DNA from: Runella sp. SP2 | GTDB lineage: Bacteria > Bacteroidota > Bacteroidia > Cytophagales > Spirosomataceae | Length of the DNA: 64,000 nucleotides | Assembly: GCF_003711225.1 (NCBI RefSeq) | Contig: NZ_CP031030.1 | Span: forward strand, 6,437,501-6,501,500 | Reading direction: 5' to 3' | Shown: positions 1 to 10,018 of the stretch, piece after piece | Position numbering within the stretch: position 1 is the stretch's first letter | How the letters are laid out: every line of letters starts with the position of its first letter | The notes under the pieces: model-generated | Databases searched by the model: none | Seen by the model: only the letters and a program-made list of their open reading frames with translations | What the model was told of the DNA's origin: nothing | Made by a program: the position numbers and the translations under genes

Positions 1-1686
1 TTGTCCACCCACATTGCGAACCACGGGCTTACTCTTAGGGTCTATGCGTACAAAATAACTTTGTCCATTTACTTCATAAAGACCTTTTTCGAGCTGTGAA
101 ATGCTATTGCCACTCACCAATCGTACGTAGCCGTTGGGGAGATTTCCGTTGATAGTGCGCGTTAAACCGCCATTATCGGGCGTAATTTCATCGGTAATAT
201 CGGCATTGTTGAGGCGATAAGTAGTGGTTGGGACACCCTCGGGCGATAAGCGATAACCTTTGTAAGTGAGCTGTGAAAGAGAATCGGGCCAAGCTGCATT
301 CATATCGGCTAGCACTGCCCAATCTACCTGTCCTTTGGTCGTTGTTGTGGTGCCCATTGGGGATAAAATTTGCGGTTCACCGCGTTCGTACCACATTTCG
401 GTCACGTTGGCAAAAGGCCCTTTCCAGAACTGCAACAAAGAACCCCAATTGAGGTCTAATGTATAATGTACACCTTCGGGCGTGCCTACTGAAAGACAGT
501 GGGTGCGTTTGTTTTTTTCGCCTTGGCGTTGGATAAATGAACGGACTAACTCCGCTTTGCCTCCCGTCGTGGTTACTTCGATGGTCGGTATGGGCTGTGG
601 TTCGGGCACCGACGACAATACGTGAAGTGGGTACGGACGGACGCCTTGGGTCGAAACCATCATGCCAAGTGCAGGGCGGCGCCAGGTAAATTTGTGGAAA
701 TCTAAGCGAAACGGATGCGAACCTTTGGTCAAATGTACGGTTGCGGGGACGTAGTTTTGCTGAAAATCATTCCATTGGTAAGGAAGTACTTGTTTTCCAT
801 CTATCTCCAACGACGCATTCGACATGTAGATAAGCTGAATCAGGTAGTCGCCTTCTTGGGCTACGTCCATGTTTCCTTCATAAACCAAATAGAAGCTATT
901 GTTGCCCATCCCCCATTCTCTAGTTAGGATAGAGGTTGTGTCTTTTTTGAGAATATTTTCACTTAACAATGCCTTTGGGCGGTCGTTTCCTGCTTTGTAA
1001 AGGGTGTAAGTGAGGTTTTTTAGGGTCAACGGGTGTGTATCGTTCAACAATTGATAATACACATTTTTAAACGCCACATTGCCAGAGGTTACTTCTAATG
1101 CAATGCTAGATTGGGCAGAAGGGGCGGCACTCAAAAAAGTATTTTCTTGAATCACAGACCCGTTGAGGGTGAGTTTTTCTATTTGGGCTGCCGACGTTTT
1201 GGTCGATCGTTTGAACTGAACCAATAATTGTTGCCAAAGCCCAGGTGCTTTACTGGCATTTTGAAGCGGCATTAGTCCCGCTACTGACCCACTTGCGCTA
1301 CCATCGAGTTTGGCATTTTTCCAACTATCGCTCAGCTGGATGTCATAGCCACCAGGAAGTTTCACTACGGCACTTCCTGCGGGCGACAACATAAAATCAA
1401 GTTGTAGAACCACATCGCCTGTGCCTAATTCGGTGGTGGCTTTGGCCGAAGAACTGCCAACCAAAATCCCCGTCGCTTTGTCAGCAAGAGCGGTTGTTTT
1501 TACAAAATCTTTTTTGTCGGGGTGCATCGTCACCGCCTGTGCTGACTTCCAGCTTCCTGTTAATTGGAACGCTCCGCCTTCGTGGGTGGGGAGCTGGGTC
1601 ATGCCATTTTTTTGGGCATGTACTGAAAAAGCAAAACCGACTGCCAAAAGAAGACAGCCGGCTTGATATGCAATGCGTATTTTCAT
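1..1686 (-). CDS. Secreted DUF1080-like / PA14-like domain protein (3' end outside window)
   Basis: Open frame of 562 codons running off the window start, so the C-terminus is missing. It begins MKIRIAYQAG with a hydrophobic signal peptide ending at VHAQ (about residue 25), so it is exported. Residues about 35-215 look like a jelly-roll of the 3-keto-disaccharide hydrolase (DUF1080) type. Residues about 220-345 resemble a PA14-like carbohydrate-binding module (YEGNMDVAQEGDYLIQL, then LEIDGKQVL and a KGSHPFRL strand). The rest is unassigned; in related Bacteroidota such modules often precede a cytochrome c or dehydrogenase domain, but none is visible here. The ATG at 1686 lies just after a TACCTTTG promoter element at 1723-1730. 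Function is inferred as extracellular or periplasmic carbohydrate handling. Confidence 0.6.
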   Translation of the reverse strand, partial: MKIRIAYQAGCLLLAVGFAFSVHAQKNGMTQLPTHEGGAFQLTGSWKSAQAVTMHPDKKDFVKTTALADKATGILVGSSSAKATTELGTGDVVLQLDFMLSPAGSAVVKLPGGYDIQLSDSWKNAKLDGSASGSVAGLMPLQNASKAPGLWQQLLVQFKRSTKTSAAQIEKLTLNGSVIQENTFLSAAPSAQSSIALEVTSGNVAFKNVYYQLLNDTHPLTLKNLTYTLYKAGNDRPKALLSENILKKDTTSILTREWGMGNNSFYLVYEGNMDVAQEGDYLIQLIYMSNASLEIDGKQVLPYQWNDFQQNYVPATVHLTKGSHPFRLDFHKFTWRRPALGMMVSTQGVRPYPLHVLSSVPEPQPIPTIEVTTTGGKAELVRSFIQRQGEKNKRTHCLSVGTPEGVHYTLDLNWGSLLQFWKGPFANVTEMWYERGEPQILSPMGTTTTTKGQVDWAVLADMNAAWPDSLSQLTYKGYRLSPEGVPTTTYRLNNADITDEITPDNGGLTRTINGNLPNGYVRLVSGNSISQLEKGLYEVNGQSYFVRIDPKSKPVVRNVGGQ

Positions 1687-1722
1687 AGTCAAAAGTGCTT
1701 CGGCTTACTTGTTTACCTTTTG

Positions 1723-1751
1723 CAAAGGTACGTTTGTTTCGACAAACAAAC
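1723..1751 (-). promoter_or_regulatory. Bacteroidota-type promoter with overlapping inverted repeat
   Basis: On the minus strand a TACCTTTG element (1730 to 1723) fits the -7 consensus TAnnTTTG and lies 37 bases before the ATG at 1686. A perfect 8-bp inverted repeat (GTTTGTTT at 1732-1739, AAACAAAC at 1744-1751) covers the -33 side. It may be an operator; this is inference from position and symmetry. Confidence 0.5.
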
Positions 1752-1768
1752 TCCGAAGTACTTAAATT

Positions 1769-4700
1769 CTACTGCACTTTTACGATTTTTCGTCGCGCTA
1801 TGCGCCCATTTTGTTCTGCATTTAAGAAATAAACCCCTGGGGTAAGCGTCGTAAAGTCAACTTCGTCTCTGCTGGTGGCGGTTTGTTGTCGTAACAAAAC
1901 GCGCCCGTAGCCATCAGTGACGGTAATCGACGCAGGCGCACCTCCTTGGATTTCGATGGTACAACGCGTTTGAACAGGCACAGGATATACGCTTAACCAA
2001 TCGCTTGATTGGTTTGGATTGACCGACAATAACGGGTTGACCGTCAGGGTAAGACGTGAGGTCGCTGGCCCGTTCCCGCAACCGTTGCTAATCGAAACGA
2101 TACGATAGATGTTTGTTTTTGCAGGACGTACGGTAAACTCAAAAGGCGACACAGTGGTTGAAAACGTGGTGTCTTTCTGGGCCAAGCTATCGCGGTATGT
2201 TACGCGCCAAGGATTTTCACCCGTGAAGGCAATCGAAAGTTTGGCGCTTTCATTTTCGTAAATGTTTGATGGCCCCGAAATGGTCGCCGTTGGTAATTCC
2301 CGCACCACAATTTGAACAGGGCTTACTTTCCCTTTCACTGTAAAGTTAGAGGCAACTCCAATCACGCGTACAAAGTATGTTCCAGCTGTAGCGGTGGCAG
2401 GTACTGTGGCGGTGAGCGGTGTGCTAGAGCCTTCCGTCGAAATCGTTTGGAAGCTTGCGTCGTCGTTTGTCTTCGAGATTTGGACGCGGAACTGGGTATT
2501 TGATGGGAAGAAATCCGATGAAAAATACGGAATACCGAACGTTTGACCCGCGCAAACGGTGGTGGCACTTGGATTACCAACGTCGATGGTGGCTACCCGT
2601 ACATTGATGGTAGCGCTTCCTGCTGGACTACCTTCGCCGCAATTGTTGGTAATTTTTGTTACCGTAAATATGGTAGATTCTAACGGGCTCACGGTGATGT
2701 TGGTCGGGTTTTGAGACGTCGTAAATGTTAGTCCATTAGACAACGTATAAGTCCAAGGGCCTTGGCCCGTAAATGCAATCGATAATGGTGCCGATTGACC
2801 TTGGGTGATGGTGCCTTCGCCGCTAATGGTTGCACTCGGAAGTGGCTGAATGACAACTACAATTTCCGCACGTGGGCTCTCACAACCGTTGGTTCCTGTT
2901 TGGGTCACATAAAAATTGTAAGTACCTGGCGTCTGTGTCGGTGGAATATTGGGTGTGCTCTGAGGAGTGCCCCCTGTTTTGTTGGTATTGTACCATTTTA
3001 AGCCTGTACCTGTGGCAGACAATGCCTGTGGCGTTGCGTTTTGACAAGTTACAATGGGCACTTGGCTTACGGCAGGCAATGGCGTTGTGCGTACGTTTAC
3101 CCGAATGTCGGTACGAGGGCCTCGACAGCCATCGCGTAGTTGTAGCACAGAATACGTTCCTTCAAAGCCCGTGTCGGTCGTAATGGTAGGAATAACTCCC
3201 GTTTCGCTGCTGTTTGGATAAATCCAGAGCAATGACTCGCCCGTTCCTTGTACTTTGGCATCCAACTGAATGGCGGGGTCAAACTGACAAAGAAGGTATT
3301 CTTGCTTTGCCACTTGTGCCGTCGTAGGAAGAGGTTTCACGACTACCTGTACTTGGCTACGCTGGCTTTCGCAGGTGTATTGATTGGTCTGCGTAACGTA
3401 ATAGCTTGTTGTGATGGAGTTATCGGTTGAGTTGTTGGTCGATGGGGTAGGGGCTACGCCGCTTCCACTGCCACCTGTTGCTTCGGTGTACCATTTGATG
3501 TTGCTTCCATTAGCTACCAAAGCAGTGGCGTTAGCGGTTGCACAATACACAACTGGTGACGCAGCGGTGGGGTTGGCAGGCGTTGGATTGACTACAAAAG
3601 AAAAAGTGGTTGTTTTTCCAGTACAAAGAGATGTTGCGGGCACAACGCTAATGGTGGTTGAAACAACATTCTGCGAGTTATTTAAAGCACTAAACCCAGC
3701 GGCGATATTGCCCGTTCCTGCTATTCCAAAACCAACGTTGGTAGGAGTTGACCAATTAAATGTTGTGCTTGGAGTGGCGCTTGTAAACGAGATAGCGTTT
3801 CCTTTTTCTCCCGCACAAAGGGTAATATCAGCAATGTTACTAACAACTGGGCTTGGGTTTACTGTGATGGTAAACGTTTTGGCTGTTCCTTCGCAGGTAT
3901 TGGCGGTTGGAATGACGCTTACCGTAGCGGTTGTGGCAGATACGATAGGGTTTGCTACTGTATAATTTGTGATATTGCCCGTGCCTGTTGTTCCAAACCC
4001 TACGTTAGCCGTGCTTGTCCAGGCGTAGGTAGTGCCTGAGGTGAGGCTTGTAAAAGAAATAGCGGGGGCGGTCTCTGTTCCGCAATACGTCAAATTACTA
4101 AGTGTCGTAACTACTGGAGTTGGGTTGGCAGTGACGGTGAAAGTTTTTACTGGGCCAGTACAGGTAGCGGTTCTCGCCGTCACACTCACGGTCGAGATGA
4201 TAGGTGCTACGCCCGCGTTGGCCACCGTAAAAGCGGCAATATTTCCCGAACCTGACGTCCCAAAGCCAACATTAGCCGAAGATGTCCACGTATAGGTACT
4301 TCCTGAAGTTGGGCTCGTAAAAGCAATGGCAGCGCCTGGGGCAGTGTTACAGTAGGCTACATTGTTTACGGTCGTAACTTTAGGCGAAGGGTTTACGGTA
4401 ATGGTAAATGTTTTGGAGGCTCCTACGCAGGTATTGGCAGTAGGCGTAACGGTGATGTTGCCCAAAACGACAGAGGCACTATCAACGGTTGTAAAAGCGG
4501 CAATATTTCCCGTGCCCGCCGTTCCGAAACCTACGTTGGTACTGCTTGACCAAGCGTAAGTAGTACCCGATGTGGAACTAATAAACGGAATCGCACTGGC
4601 ACTTGCATTGCCACAATAAACGGCATTCGCAACTGTGCCAACAACGGGTGTAGGATTGACAGTGATGGTGAAAGTTGACGCTGGGCCAGTACATGTTCCT

Positions 4701-6634
4701 GTGCTTGGGGTGACAGTGATGGTACTAATAACGGGGTTTGAAGTAGCGTTGGTAGCGGTATAGGCAGGGATATTTCCCGTTCCCGAAACCCCAAAACCAA
4801 TGTTTACTGAACTTGTCCAAGTATAGGTCGTTCCTGTAACAGGGCTAGAAAACGTGATGGCCGAAGCCGAGGCCGCATTACAATAGACGGCGTTAGAAAT
4901 GGCGTTGACAGTTGGCGCAGGGTTTACAGTAACAGTAAATGTTTTTGATGCTCCTGGACAAGCGCCAATGCTAGGAGTAACCGTAACGGTTGCAACGACG
5001 GGAGTGGTACTAGAACTGGTGGTCGTGTAAGAAGGAATGTTGCCTGTTCCTGACGTGCCAAAGCCCACGTTTGCCGTGCTTGTCCAACTGTACGTGGTAC
5101 CTGCCACAGGGCTAGAAAAGTTAATTCCTGCTACTGGGATTCCACCGCAAAAAGCGGCATTAGCAACGGTATTGACGCTGGTTGTTGGATTGACAGTCAC
5201 GCTAAAAGAAGTACTGTTTCCTGTGCATCCTCCCACCGAAGGCGTTACGGTAACCGTAGCAACTTGAATACCTGCCCCTGCATTGATTGCCGTAAAGGCG
5301 GGGATATTTCCAGTACCTGAGGTTCCAAAACCGACGTTTACTGAGCTGGTCCACGAAAATGTTGTACCCGCCGAGAAGCTTGTCAGCGCGATGGCAGGAT
5401 TGCTGGTACCATTGCAAGTAACCACATTTGAAAGGGTGTTGGCTGTAGGTTTATGTTTGACCGTGATAGAAAACGTCGTTGGAGTACCCGCACAACCGCC
5501 CACGCGTGGCGTAACCGTAATGGTTGCGGTTACGTCAGCATTGCTATTGTTGTTGGCAATAAATGCAGGGATGTTCCCCGTGCCTGAAGTACCAAAGCCA
5601 ATGTTAGCCGAAGATGTCCATTCAAATGTCGCCCCTGCTGACGAACTGGTAAAGTTGATGGAAGGGGCTGAGGTATCGTCGCAATAAGAAAGATTGGAAA
5701 CGGAATTGACAGTGGCATTCGTTGGATTGACGGTCATGTTAAATGACTGCGCTGGGCCTGGGCACCCGTTGAGATTGGGCGTGACGGTGACGGTCGAAGT
5801 CACCGAAGAAGTGCCTGGGTTGGTAGCGGTGAAAGCAGGGATAGAACCTGAACCTGAGTTTCCAAACCCTACGTTTGCCGAACTGGTCCAGGTGAAGGTC
5901 GTACCAGCCGTTGGGCTGCTAAAATTAATCGCCGCATTGGCCGTGCCATTACAAACATTGACGTTTCCCACGGCGTTGACCGTTGCGACGGGCCGAATGG
6001 TCACATCAAAACTAGAAGCAAGTCCTACGCAGCCATTGACCGAAGGGACAACGGTCACATTGGCAGTGACGTTTGACGTTCCATTGTTGACAGCGGTAAA
6101 GTTAGGGATATTTCCCGAACCCGATGTGCCAAAGCCAATGTTGGTGGAGCTCGTCCAAAAGAACGTTGCACCAGCACTAGAGCTGCTAAAAGAAATACCA
6201 CTTACACCTGCTCCACTACAAGCGGTTACATTGCTAACGGGGTTCACAGTGGCAACGGGGTTGACCGTAAATGAGGCACTACCTGCCGAAGCAGTCAGTC
6301 CTGAAGTGACGCGTATTTTGTAGCCTGAGCCTGCACTTGTACCCACAGGAATGTTGGCCGAAATGGGGCTAGTGTTGCCCGAGCCAATGACGTTGGGAGT
6401 AGCAGGGAAGACCCCCGCAGCGTCCGATAACTGTACCGAAAAAGTAGGAGTTCCTGCAAAGCCTGTTGCACTAAACGACACCCGTACTCCTTGGCCAGCG
6501 CAATAGCCACCCGCAGGGATGACACCCGACGTACTGGTGACTATAACGGAGCTAATACTTTGAGCTGCACTCTCAAAAATTACCCCACAAACCAGCAAAG
6601 CAGCGCAGCTTAGAAAAAGTAGTTTTTTGAACAT
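1769..6634 (-). CDS. Giant T9SS-exported adhesin-like protein with ten PKD-like repeats
   Basis: 1,621 residues. An N-terminal signal peptide (MFKKLLFLSC..., about 1-25) is followed by a non-repeat segment and then ten tandem modules of about 85 residues spanning roughly 125-970. Each carries a Cys near its start, a core of the form TWTSSxNVGFGTSGxGNI and a TVTPxxxxC...FTVTVNP tail; these resemble PKD-like/Ig-like domains of Bacteroidota cell-surface proteins. Two Ig-like modules (IKWYTEATGG, LKWYNTNKTGG) and further beta domains follow. The last about 85 residues (LSVYPVPVQT ... GVYFLNAEQNGRIARRKIVKVQ) are a type IX secretion C-terminal sorting domain, so the protein should be secreted or surface-anchored through the Por system. 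Likely an adhesin or gliding-associated surface protein; the ligand is unknown. Confidence 0.85.
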   Translation of the reverse strand: MFKKLLFLSCAALLVCGVIFESAAQSISSVIVTSTSGVIPAGGYCAGQGVRVSFSATGFAGTPTFSVQLSDAAGVFPATPNVIGSGNTSPISANIPVGTSAGSGYKIRVTSGLTASAGSASFTVNPVATVNPVSNVTACSGAGVSGISFSSSSAGATFFWTSSTNIGFGTSGSGNIPNFTAVNNGTSNVTANVTVVPSVNGCVGLASSFDVTIRPVATVNAVGNVNVCNGTANAAINFSSPTAGTTFTWTSSANVGFGNSGSGSIPAFTATNPGTSSVTSTVTVTPNLNGCPGPAQSFNMTVNPTNATVNSVSNLSYCDDTSAPSINFTSSSAGATFEWTSSANIGFGTSGTGNIPAFIANNNSNADVTATITVTPRVGGCAGTPTTFSITVKHKPTANTLSNVVTCNGTSNPAIALTSFSAGTTFSWTSSVNVGFGTSGTGNIPAFTAINAGAGIQVATVTVTPSVGGCTGNSTSFSVTVNPTTSVNTVANAAFCGGIPVAGINFSSPVAGTTYSWTSTANVGFGTSGTGNIPSYTTTSSSTTPVVATVTVTPSIGACPGASKTFTVTVNPAPTVNAISNAVYCNAASASAITFSSPVTGTTYTWTSSVNIGFGVSGTGNIPAYTATNATSNPVISTITVTPSTGTCTGPASTFTITVNPTPVVGTVANAVYCGNASASAIPFISSTSGTTYAWSSSTNVGFGTAGTGNIAAFTTVDSASVVLGNITVTPTANTCVGASKTFTITVNPSPKVTTVNNVAYCNTAPGAAIAFTSPTSGSTYTWTSSANVGFGTSGSGNIAAFTVANAGVAPIISTVSVTARTATCTGPVKTFTVTANPTPVVTTLSNLTYCGTETAPAISFTSLTSGTTYAWTSTANVGFGTTGTGNITNYTVANPIVSATTATVSVIPTANTCEGTAKTFTITVNPSPVVSNIADITLCAGEKGNAISFTSATPSTTFNWSTPTNVGFGIAGTGNIAAGFSALNNSQNVVSTTISVVPATSLCTGKTTTFSFVVNPTPANPTAASPVVYCATANATALVANGSNIKWYTEATGGSGSGVAPTPSTNNSTDNSITTSYYVTQTNQYTCESQRSQVQVVVKPLPTTAQVAKQEYLLCQFDPAIQLDAKVQGTGESLLWIYPNSSETGVIPTITTDTGFEGTYSVLQLRDGCRGPRTDIRVNVRTTPLPAVSQVPIVTCQNATPQALSATGTGLKWYNTNKTGGTPQSTPNIPPTQTPGTYNFYVTQTGTNGCESPRAEIVVVIQPLPSATISGEGTITQGQSAPLSIAFTGQGPWTYTLSNGLTFTTSQNPTNITVSPLESTIFTVTKITNNCGEGSPAGSATINVRVATIDVGNPSATTVCAGQTFGIPYFSSDFFPSNTQFRVQISKTNDDASFQTISTEGSSTPLTATVPATATAGTYFVRVIGVASNFTVKGKVSPVQIVVRELPTATISGPSNIYENESAKLSIAFTGENPWRVTYRDSLAQKDTTFSTTVSPFEFTVRPAKTNIYRIVSISNGCGNGPATSRLTLTVNPLLSVNPNQSSDWLSVYPVPVQTRCTIEIQGGAPASITVTDGYGRVLLRQQTATSRDEVDFTTLTPGVYFLNAEQNGRIARRKIVKVQ

Positions 6635-6716
6635 AATCCGTTAATGTATTGATTTTGATAAAAACGCTTAAAATTACCTCTTTATTGATACATCATCACT
6701 TTTCAAAGAATGAGAT

Positions 6717-9700
6717 TTATTTTCCGTCTTTGCGAATGGCCTGATAAACGATTTCGTGGACCCTCCGACGGATTCGTTTTCGGTTGATTTCGTTGTTTTC
6801 GGCATTAGGATGCACACGGTTTGACAACATCACAAACACAAGCTCTTCTTTAGGGTCAACCCACACCATGGTGCCCGTAAAACCTGAATGCCCAAACGAA
6901 CTTGATGAAGCCACGGAAGCCACAAAATTGCTCTCCCCGCTGGTGGGAGCTTTGTCCCAGCCCAACCCACGGTGGTGGGCTGAGTCATACATTTTTGAAA
7001 ATAAGGGTAGGGTTTCTTCTTGAAAATATCGACGGTCGCCGTAGTGTCCCTTTTGTAGGTTCATTTGCATCAAAATGGCTAAGTCGTAAGCAGTACTGAA
7101 CAAGCCCGCATGGCCCGCCACCCCGCCATAAACCGCCGCCATTTGGTCATGAACTGTACCCCGAAGCAACTGATTTCGGTACGAAAAGTCGTTTTCAGTA
7201 GGTGCAATCTGACTTTCTGGAAAACGCCCCAAAGGCAAATAGGTCGTCGTCATCATTCCGAGTGGTTCGTAGAAATTTTGCCCCAAAAACTCATCTAACG
7301 GCTGATTGGTGATTCGTTCGACTACTTTTTGTAGCACCAAAATCCCCAAATCACTATACACAAACGAATGCTTCCCATTGACCTCTTTACGCATCGGTGA
7401 CTGGATGATACCTTTCCAAACCGAGTCGCGTAGGGCGGGTTTGGCAAAAAGCTTGGGGGCAATTTGCATCGAATATACGCTGTCACGAATCGAGCTGTAA
7501 TACTCGGTCATCAGCCCGCCGCCGCCTGTTTTGGTACGCTCCCAAAGTTTGGGATAAAATGACACCAAGCCCGAACGGTGTAGCAGTAGCTCTTCGATGG
7601 TAATTGCCGCTTTGTTTGTTCCTACGAGTTCAGGCAAATAGTGTGCCGCTTTTTGTTTTAAGTCCAAAACACCTTCTTCGTGTAGGTACATCACTGCTTG
7701 GAGGGTTGCGGCTACCTTGGTCACCGACGCTACGTCGTAGAGGGTTTCGTTGGTTACTTTTTCATTGAGATTATCATAAGTCAAGGTGCCGTAGCTCCGC
7801 TGAAACACCACGCGTCCTTTGCGCGCTACTACTACTTGGCAGCCTGGGAAAATGCGCGCCTGAATCGAGCGTTCTACGAGGGTGTCAATTTTGTTCAACA
7901 CCTCGGCACTCATACTCACCTGTTCTGGGTAGCCGATTTGTATCCGATTGAGCGAAGGAGTAATAATGCCCGTGCCTAGCTCGTAGGTGTTTTCAATGGA
8001 AACGGGTAATTTACCTTTGAATGGCAACGCCCCAAAAATTTGCTCCGCAGCCACTACTTCCAGGTCGGGTAGGTTTTCGTAAGCACATACCACTGCGGAA
8101 GTGACGGGCAGTTGCTTCAAGGCGTAAGGGGTGGCAAAAATGCTCACAATCACCTTGGCTTTTTGTTGCAAGCGGTTGAGAAGCTCAACCGTAGCAGGGG
8201 TAATGGTAAAAGGACGGTTAAAATTGCGTCGGGTATCGTGCAAACTAACCATCACCACGTTGGCGTTGGCGGTTTGTGCCACCAGACCTTCTATTTCTTG
8301 GTTGGTGGTAGGTTTGTCGGCATACACAATATGCTTGAACGGGGCATATTTGCTCAAAGTTTGTTGGAAGAGATTGATACCCCCGCCGCCGATGGCAATT
8401 GAGGCAAAAGTACACGTATCGAGCGATGAAAGTGGCAGGAGTTGGTTATCGTTTCGTACCAAAGTGACGGCTTGTTCGCACAAATCACGGGTGAGGGCTT
8501 TTACTTCGGGGGCCTGTAGCGATGCGTTGAGGGCGACAACGGGAATTGGCTTGGTAAGGTGCAAGCCTGTCCAATACTTAGCTCTTAATATTTTGCGAAC
8601 TTTTTCGTCGATAACATCCATCGGAATCGTCCCTCTCGATACCCCTTCTTTGATACGCCGCACCGACTCAATCACGCTTTCGGGGTATAGCAGTACGTCA
8701 TTTCCTGCTACCAATGCTTTTATGTTAGCTTCAACGGGCGTTCGGCCACGCACTACACCTTTCATGTTCATGGCATCAGTAAAGACCAATCCCTGAAAGC
8801 CCATTTGTTTTTTGAGCAAATCGGTTACTATTTTTTCGGAAAGAGAAGAGGCAAGGTGAGGACGATTGTCAAGCACGGGGACGTATAAATGCCCCGTGAT
8901 AATGCCCGTAAGGCTGTCAGCAATCAGTTTTTGAAAAGGATATAAGTCGGTTTGGGTCAGATGGTCGGTCGAGTGTGAAAGCACAGGTAAGGTAAAGTGG
9001 GAGTCGGTGCCCGTATCGCCATGGCCTGGGAAGTGTTTGGCAGTGGCGATTACCCGTTGGTGTTGAAGTCCCTTCATATACGCAGCCGCTTTGGCGGTTA
9101 CATTCTCGCGGTCTTCGCCAAACGAGCGTAGTCCAATCACGGGGTTACGGGGGTTTGAGTTGATGTCGGCAACGGGTGCAAAATTGACTTGGATACCCGC
9201 CAACTGGCACTGACGGCCAATCATCCGCCCCATTTTATAAATATATTGATTATCCTGAATGGCACCGAGGGTCATTTGTTTGGGGAAATCGTCGATGCTG
9301 TCGAGGCGCATTCCTAGCCCCCATTCTCCGTCGATACCCACCATCAGGGGCACTTTTGAAAGCGCTTGATAGCGGTTTACGAGTTTTGCTTGCCGCGAAG
9401 GGCCTCCTTTGAAAAAAATAAGGCCGCCGATATGGTGATTTTTAATGAGGTTATCCACGTGTCGATAGTAGGTTTCATTACGGTCCGAATAGGTGGCAAC
9501 CATAAAAACCTGCCCGATTTTTTCTTCGAGGGTTAAATTATTAAATACGCTATCTGCCCAGCGATTTGCCTCAAAAACCGCTTTAGAGGGAGTATTGTCT
9601 TCTTTTAGCGCCCATTGTTGTGCTGGCTTTCCGTCGGTTGCTTTGTGGTATGAGCCCACTAGCCCCATCGCAGCACCTGCACTTATGATAATTCCTACAA

Positions 9701-9725
9701 TAGAATTCGTCCAAAAAATCTTCAT
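6717..9725 (-). CDS. GH3 beta-N-acetylglucosaminidase (NagZ-like) fused to a serine beta-lactamase-like domain
   Basis: 1,002 residues with an N-terminal hydrophobic segment (IVGIIISAGAAMGLVG), so probably exported or membrane-anchored. Residues about 60-380 are a glycoside hydrolase family 3 domain with the NagZ loop KHFPGHGDTGTDSH (about 230), which supplies the His/Asp dyad, and FTDAMNMKGV with the nucleophilic Asp. A GH3 C-terminal sandwich follows to about 600. Residues about 620-1000 are a class C beta-lactamase/penicillin-binding-like serine hydrolase: SVTK (S-x-x-K), YSD and HSGFTG take the places of the SxxK, YxN and KTG motifs. This fusion is known from other Bacteroidota and probably acts on muropeptides in wall recycling. 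Single-gene unit; a TAACTTTG element lies at 9748-9755. Confidence 0.9.
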   Translation of the reverse strand: MKIFWTNSIVGIIISAGAAMGLVGSYHKATDGKPAQQWALKEDNTPSKAVFEANRWADSVFNNLTLEEKIGQVFMVATYSDRNETYYRHVDNLIKNHHIGGLIFFKGGPSRQAKLVNRYQALSKVPLMVGIDGEWGLGMRLDSIDDFPKQMTLGAIQDNQYIYKMGRMIGRQCQLAGIQVNFAPVADINSNPRNPVIGLRSFGEDRENVTAKAAAYMKGLQHQRVIATAKHFPGHGDTGTDSHFTLPVLSHSTDHLTQTDLYPFQKLIADSLTGIITGHLYVPVLDNRPHLASSLSEKIVTDLLKKQMGFQGLVFTDAMNMKGVVRGRTPVEANIKALVAGNDVLLYPESVIESVRRIKEGVSRGTIPMDVIDEKVRKILRAKYWTGLHLTKPIPVVALNASLQAPEVKALTRDLCEQAVTLVRNDNQLLPLSSLDTCTFASIAIGGGGINLFQQTLSKYAPFKHIVYADKPTTNQEIEGLVAQTANANVVMVSLHDTRRNFNRPFTITPATVELLNRLQQKAKVIVSIFATPYALKQLPVTSAVVCAYENLPDLEVVAAEQIFGALPFKGKLPVSIENTYELGTGIITPSLNRIQIGYPEQVSMSAEVLNKIDTLVERSIQARIFPGCQVVVARKGRVVFQRSYGTLTYDNLNEKVTNETLYDVASVTKVAATLQAVMYLHEEGVLDLKQKAAHYLPELVGTNKAAITIEELLLHRSGLVSFYPKLWERTKTGGGGLMTEYYSSIRDSVYSMQIAPKLFAKPALRDSVWKGIIQSPMRKEVNGKHSFVYSDLGILVLQKVVERITNQPLDEFLGQNFYEPLGMMTTTYLPLGRFPESQIAPTENDFSYRNQLLRGTVHDQMAAVYGGVAGHAGLFSTAYDLAILMQMNLQKGHYGDRRYFQEETLPLFSKMYDSAHHRGLGWDKAPTSGESNFVASVASSSSFGHSGFTGTMVWVDPKEELVFVMLSNRVHPNAENNEINRKRIRRRVHEIVYQAIRKDGK

Positions 9726-9747
9726 TTCACTGATTTAAAAATAGCGA

Positions 9748-9755
9748 CAAAGTTA
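9748..9755 (-). promoter_or_regulatory. -7 promoter element before the GH3 fusion gene
   Basis: TAACTTTG on the minus strand fits TAnnTTTG and lies 23 bases before the ATG at 9725. No TTG is seen at 17-21 bases upstream, so the -33 half is weak. Confidence 0.35.
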
Positions 9756-9930
9756 CTAAAACCTCTCCACAAAAATTGTACAAAACCGATATTCTGGTAC
9801 AATTTAACCTGAACTGTTTATTATTTATAAACTAAATTTAATGAACAGGTTATTGCCTGAAATGAGGTGAATTATAGGTACTTATCCGTCGGTTTTTCAA
9901 ATATAACCTAGCCGTAATACTGGGTTAACA

Positions 9931-9958
9931 TTGACTTAATATTGTACTTCTACCTTTG
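9931..9958 (+). promoter_or_regulatory. Bacteroidota-type promoter of the TonB receptor operon
   Basis: TTG at 9931-9933, a 17-base spacer and TACCTTTG at 9951-9958 match the housekeeping promoter consensus. The predicted start of transcription leaves a leader of about 55-60 bases before the ATG at 10019. The 293-base spacer 9726-10018 holds this promoter and the divergent element at 9748; I see no other gene in it. Confidence 0.6.
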
Positions 9959-10018
9959 CTGCGTAATCCTGATAAAGGATTTATGACACCAACTTGAATC
10001 AAATATTACAACTCCCAA

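Noticed and set aside
3411-6323. Several plus-strand frames of 60-209 codons opposite the adhesin gene
   Set aside because: They lie antisense to repetitive coding DNA, repeat the same motifs as the repeat DNA itself and have no promoter or signal of their own.
8131-8796. A 221-codon plus-strand frame inside the GH3 fusion gene
   Set aside because: Antisense to a well-conserved gene; composition fits a shadow frame.
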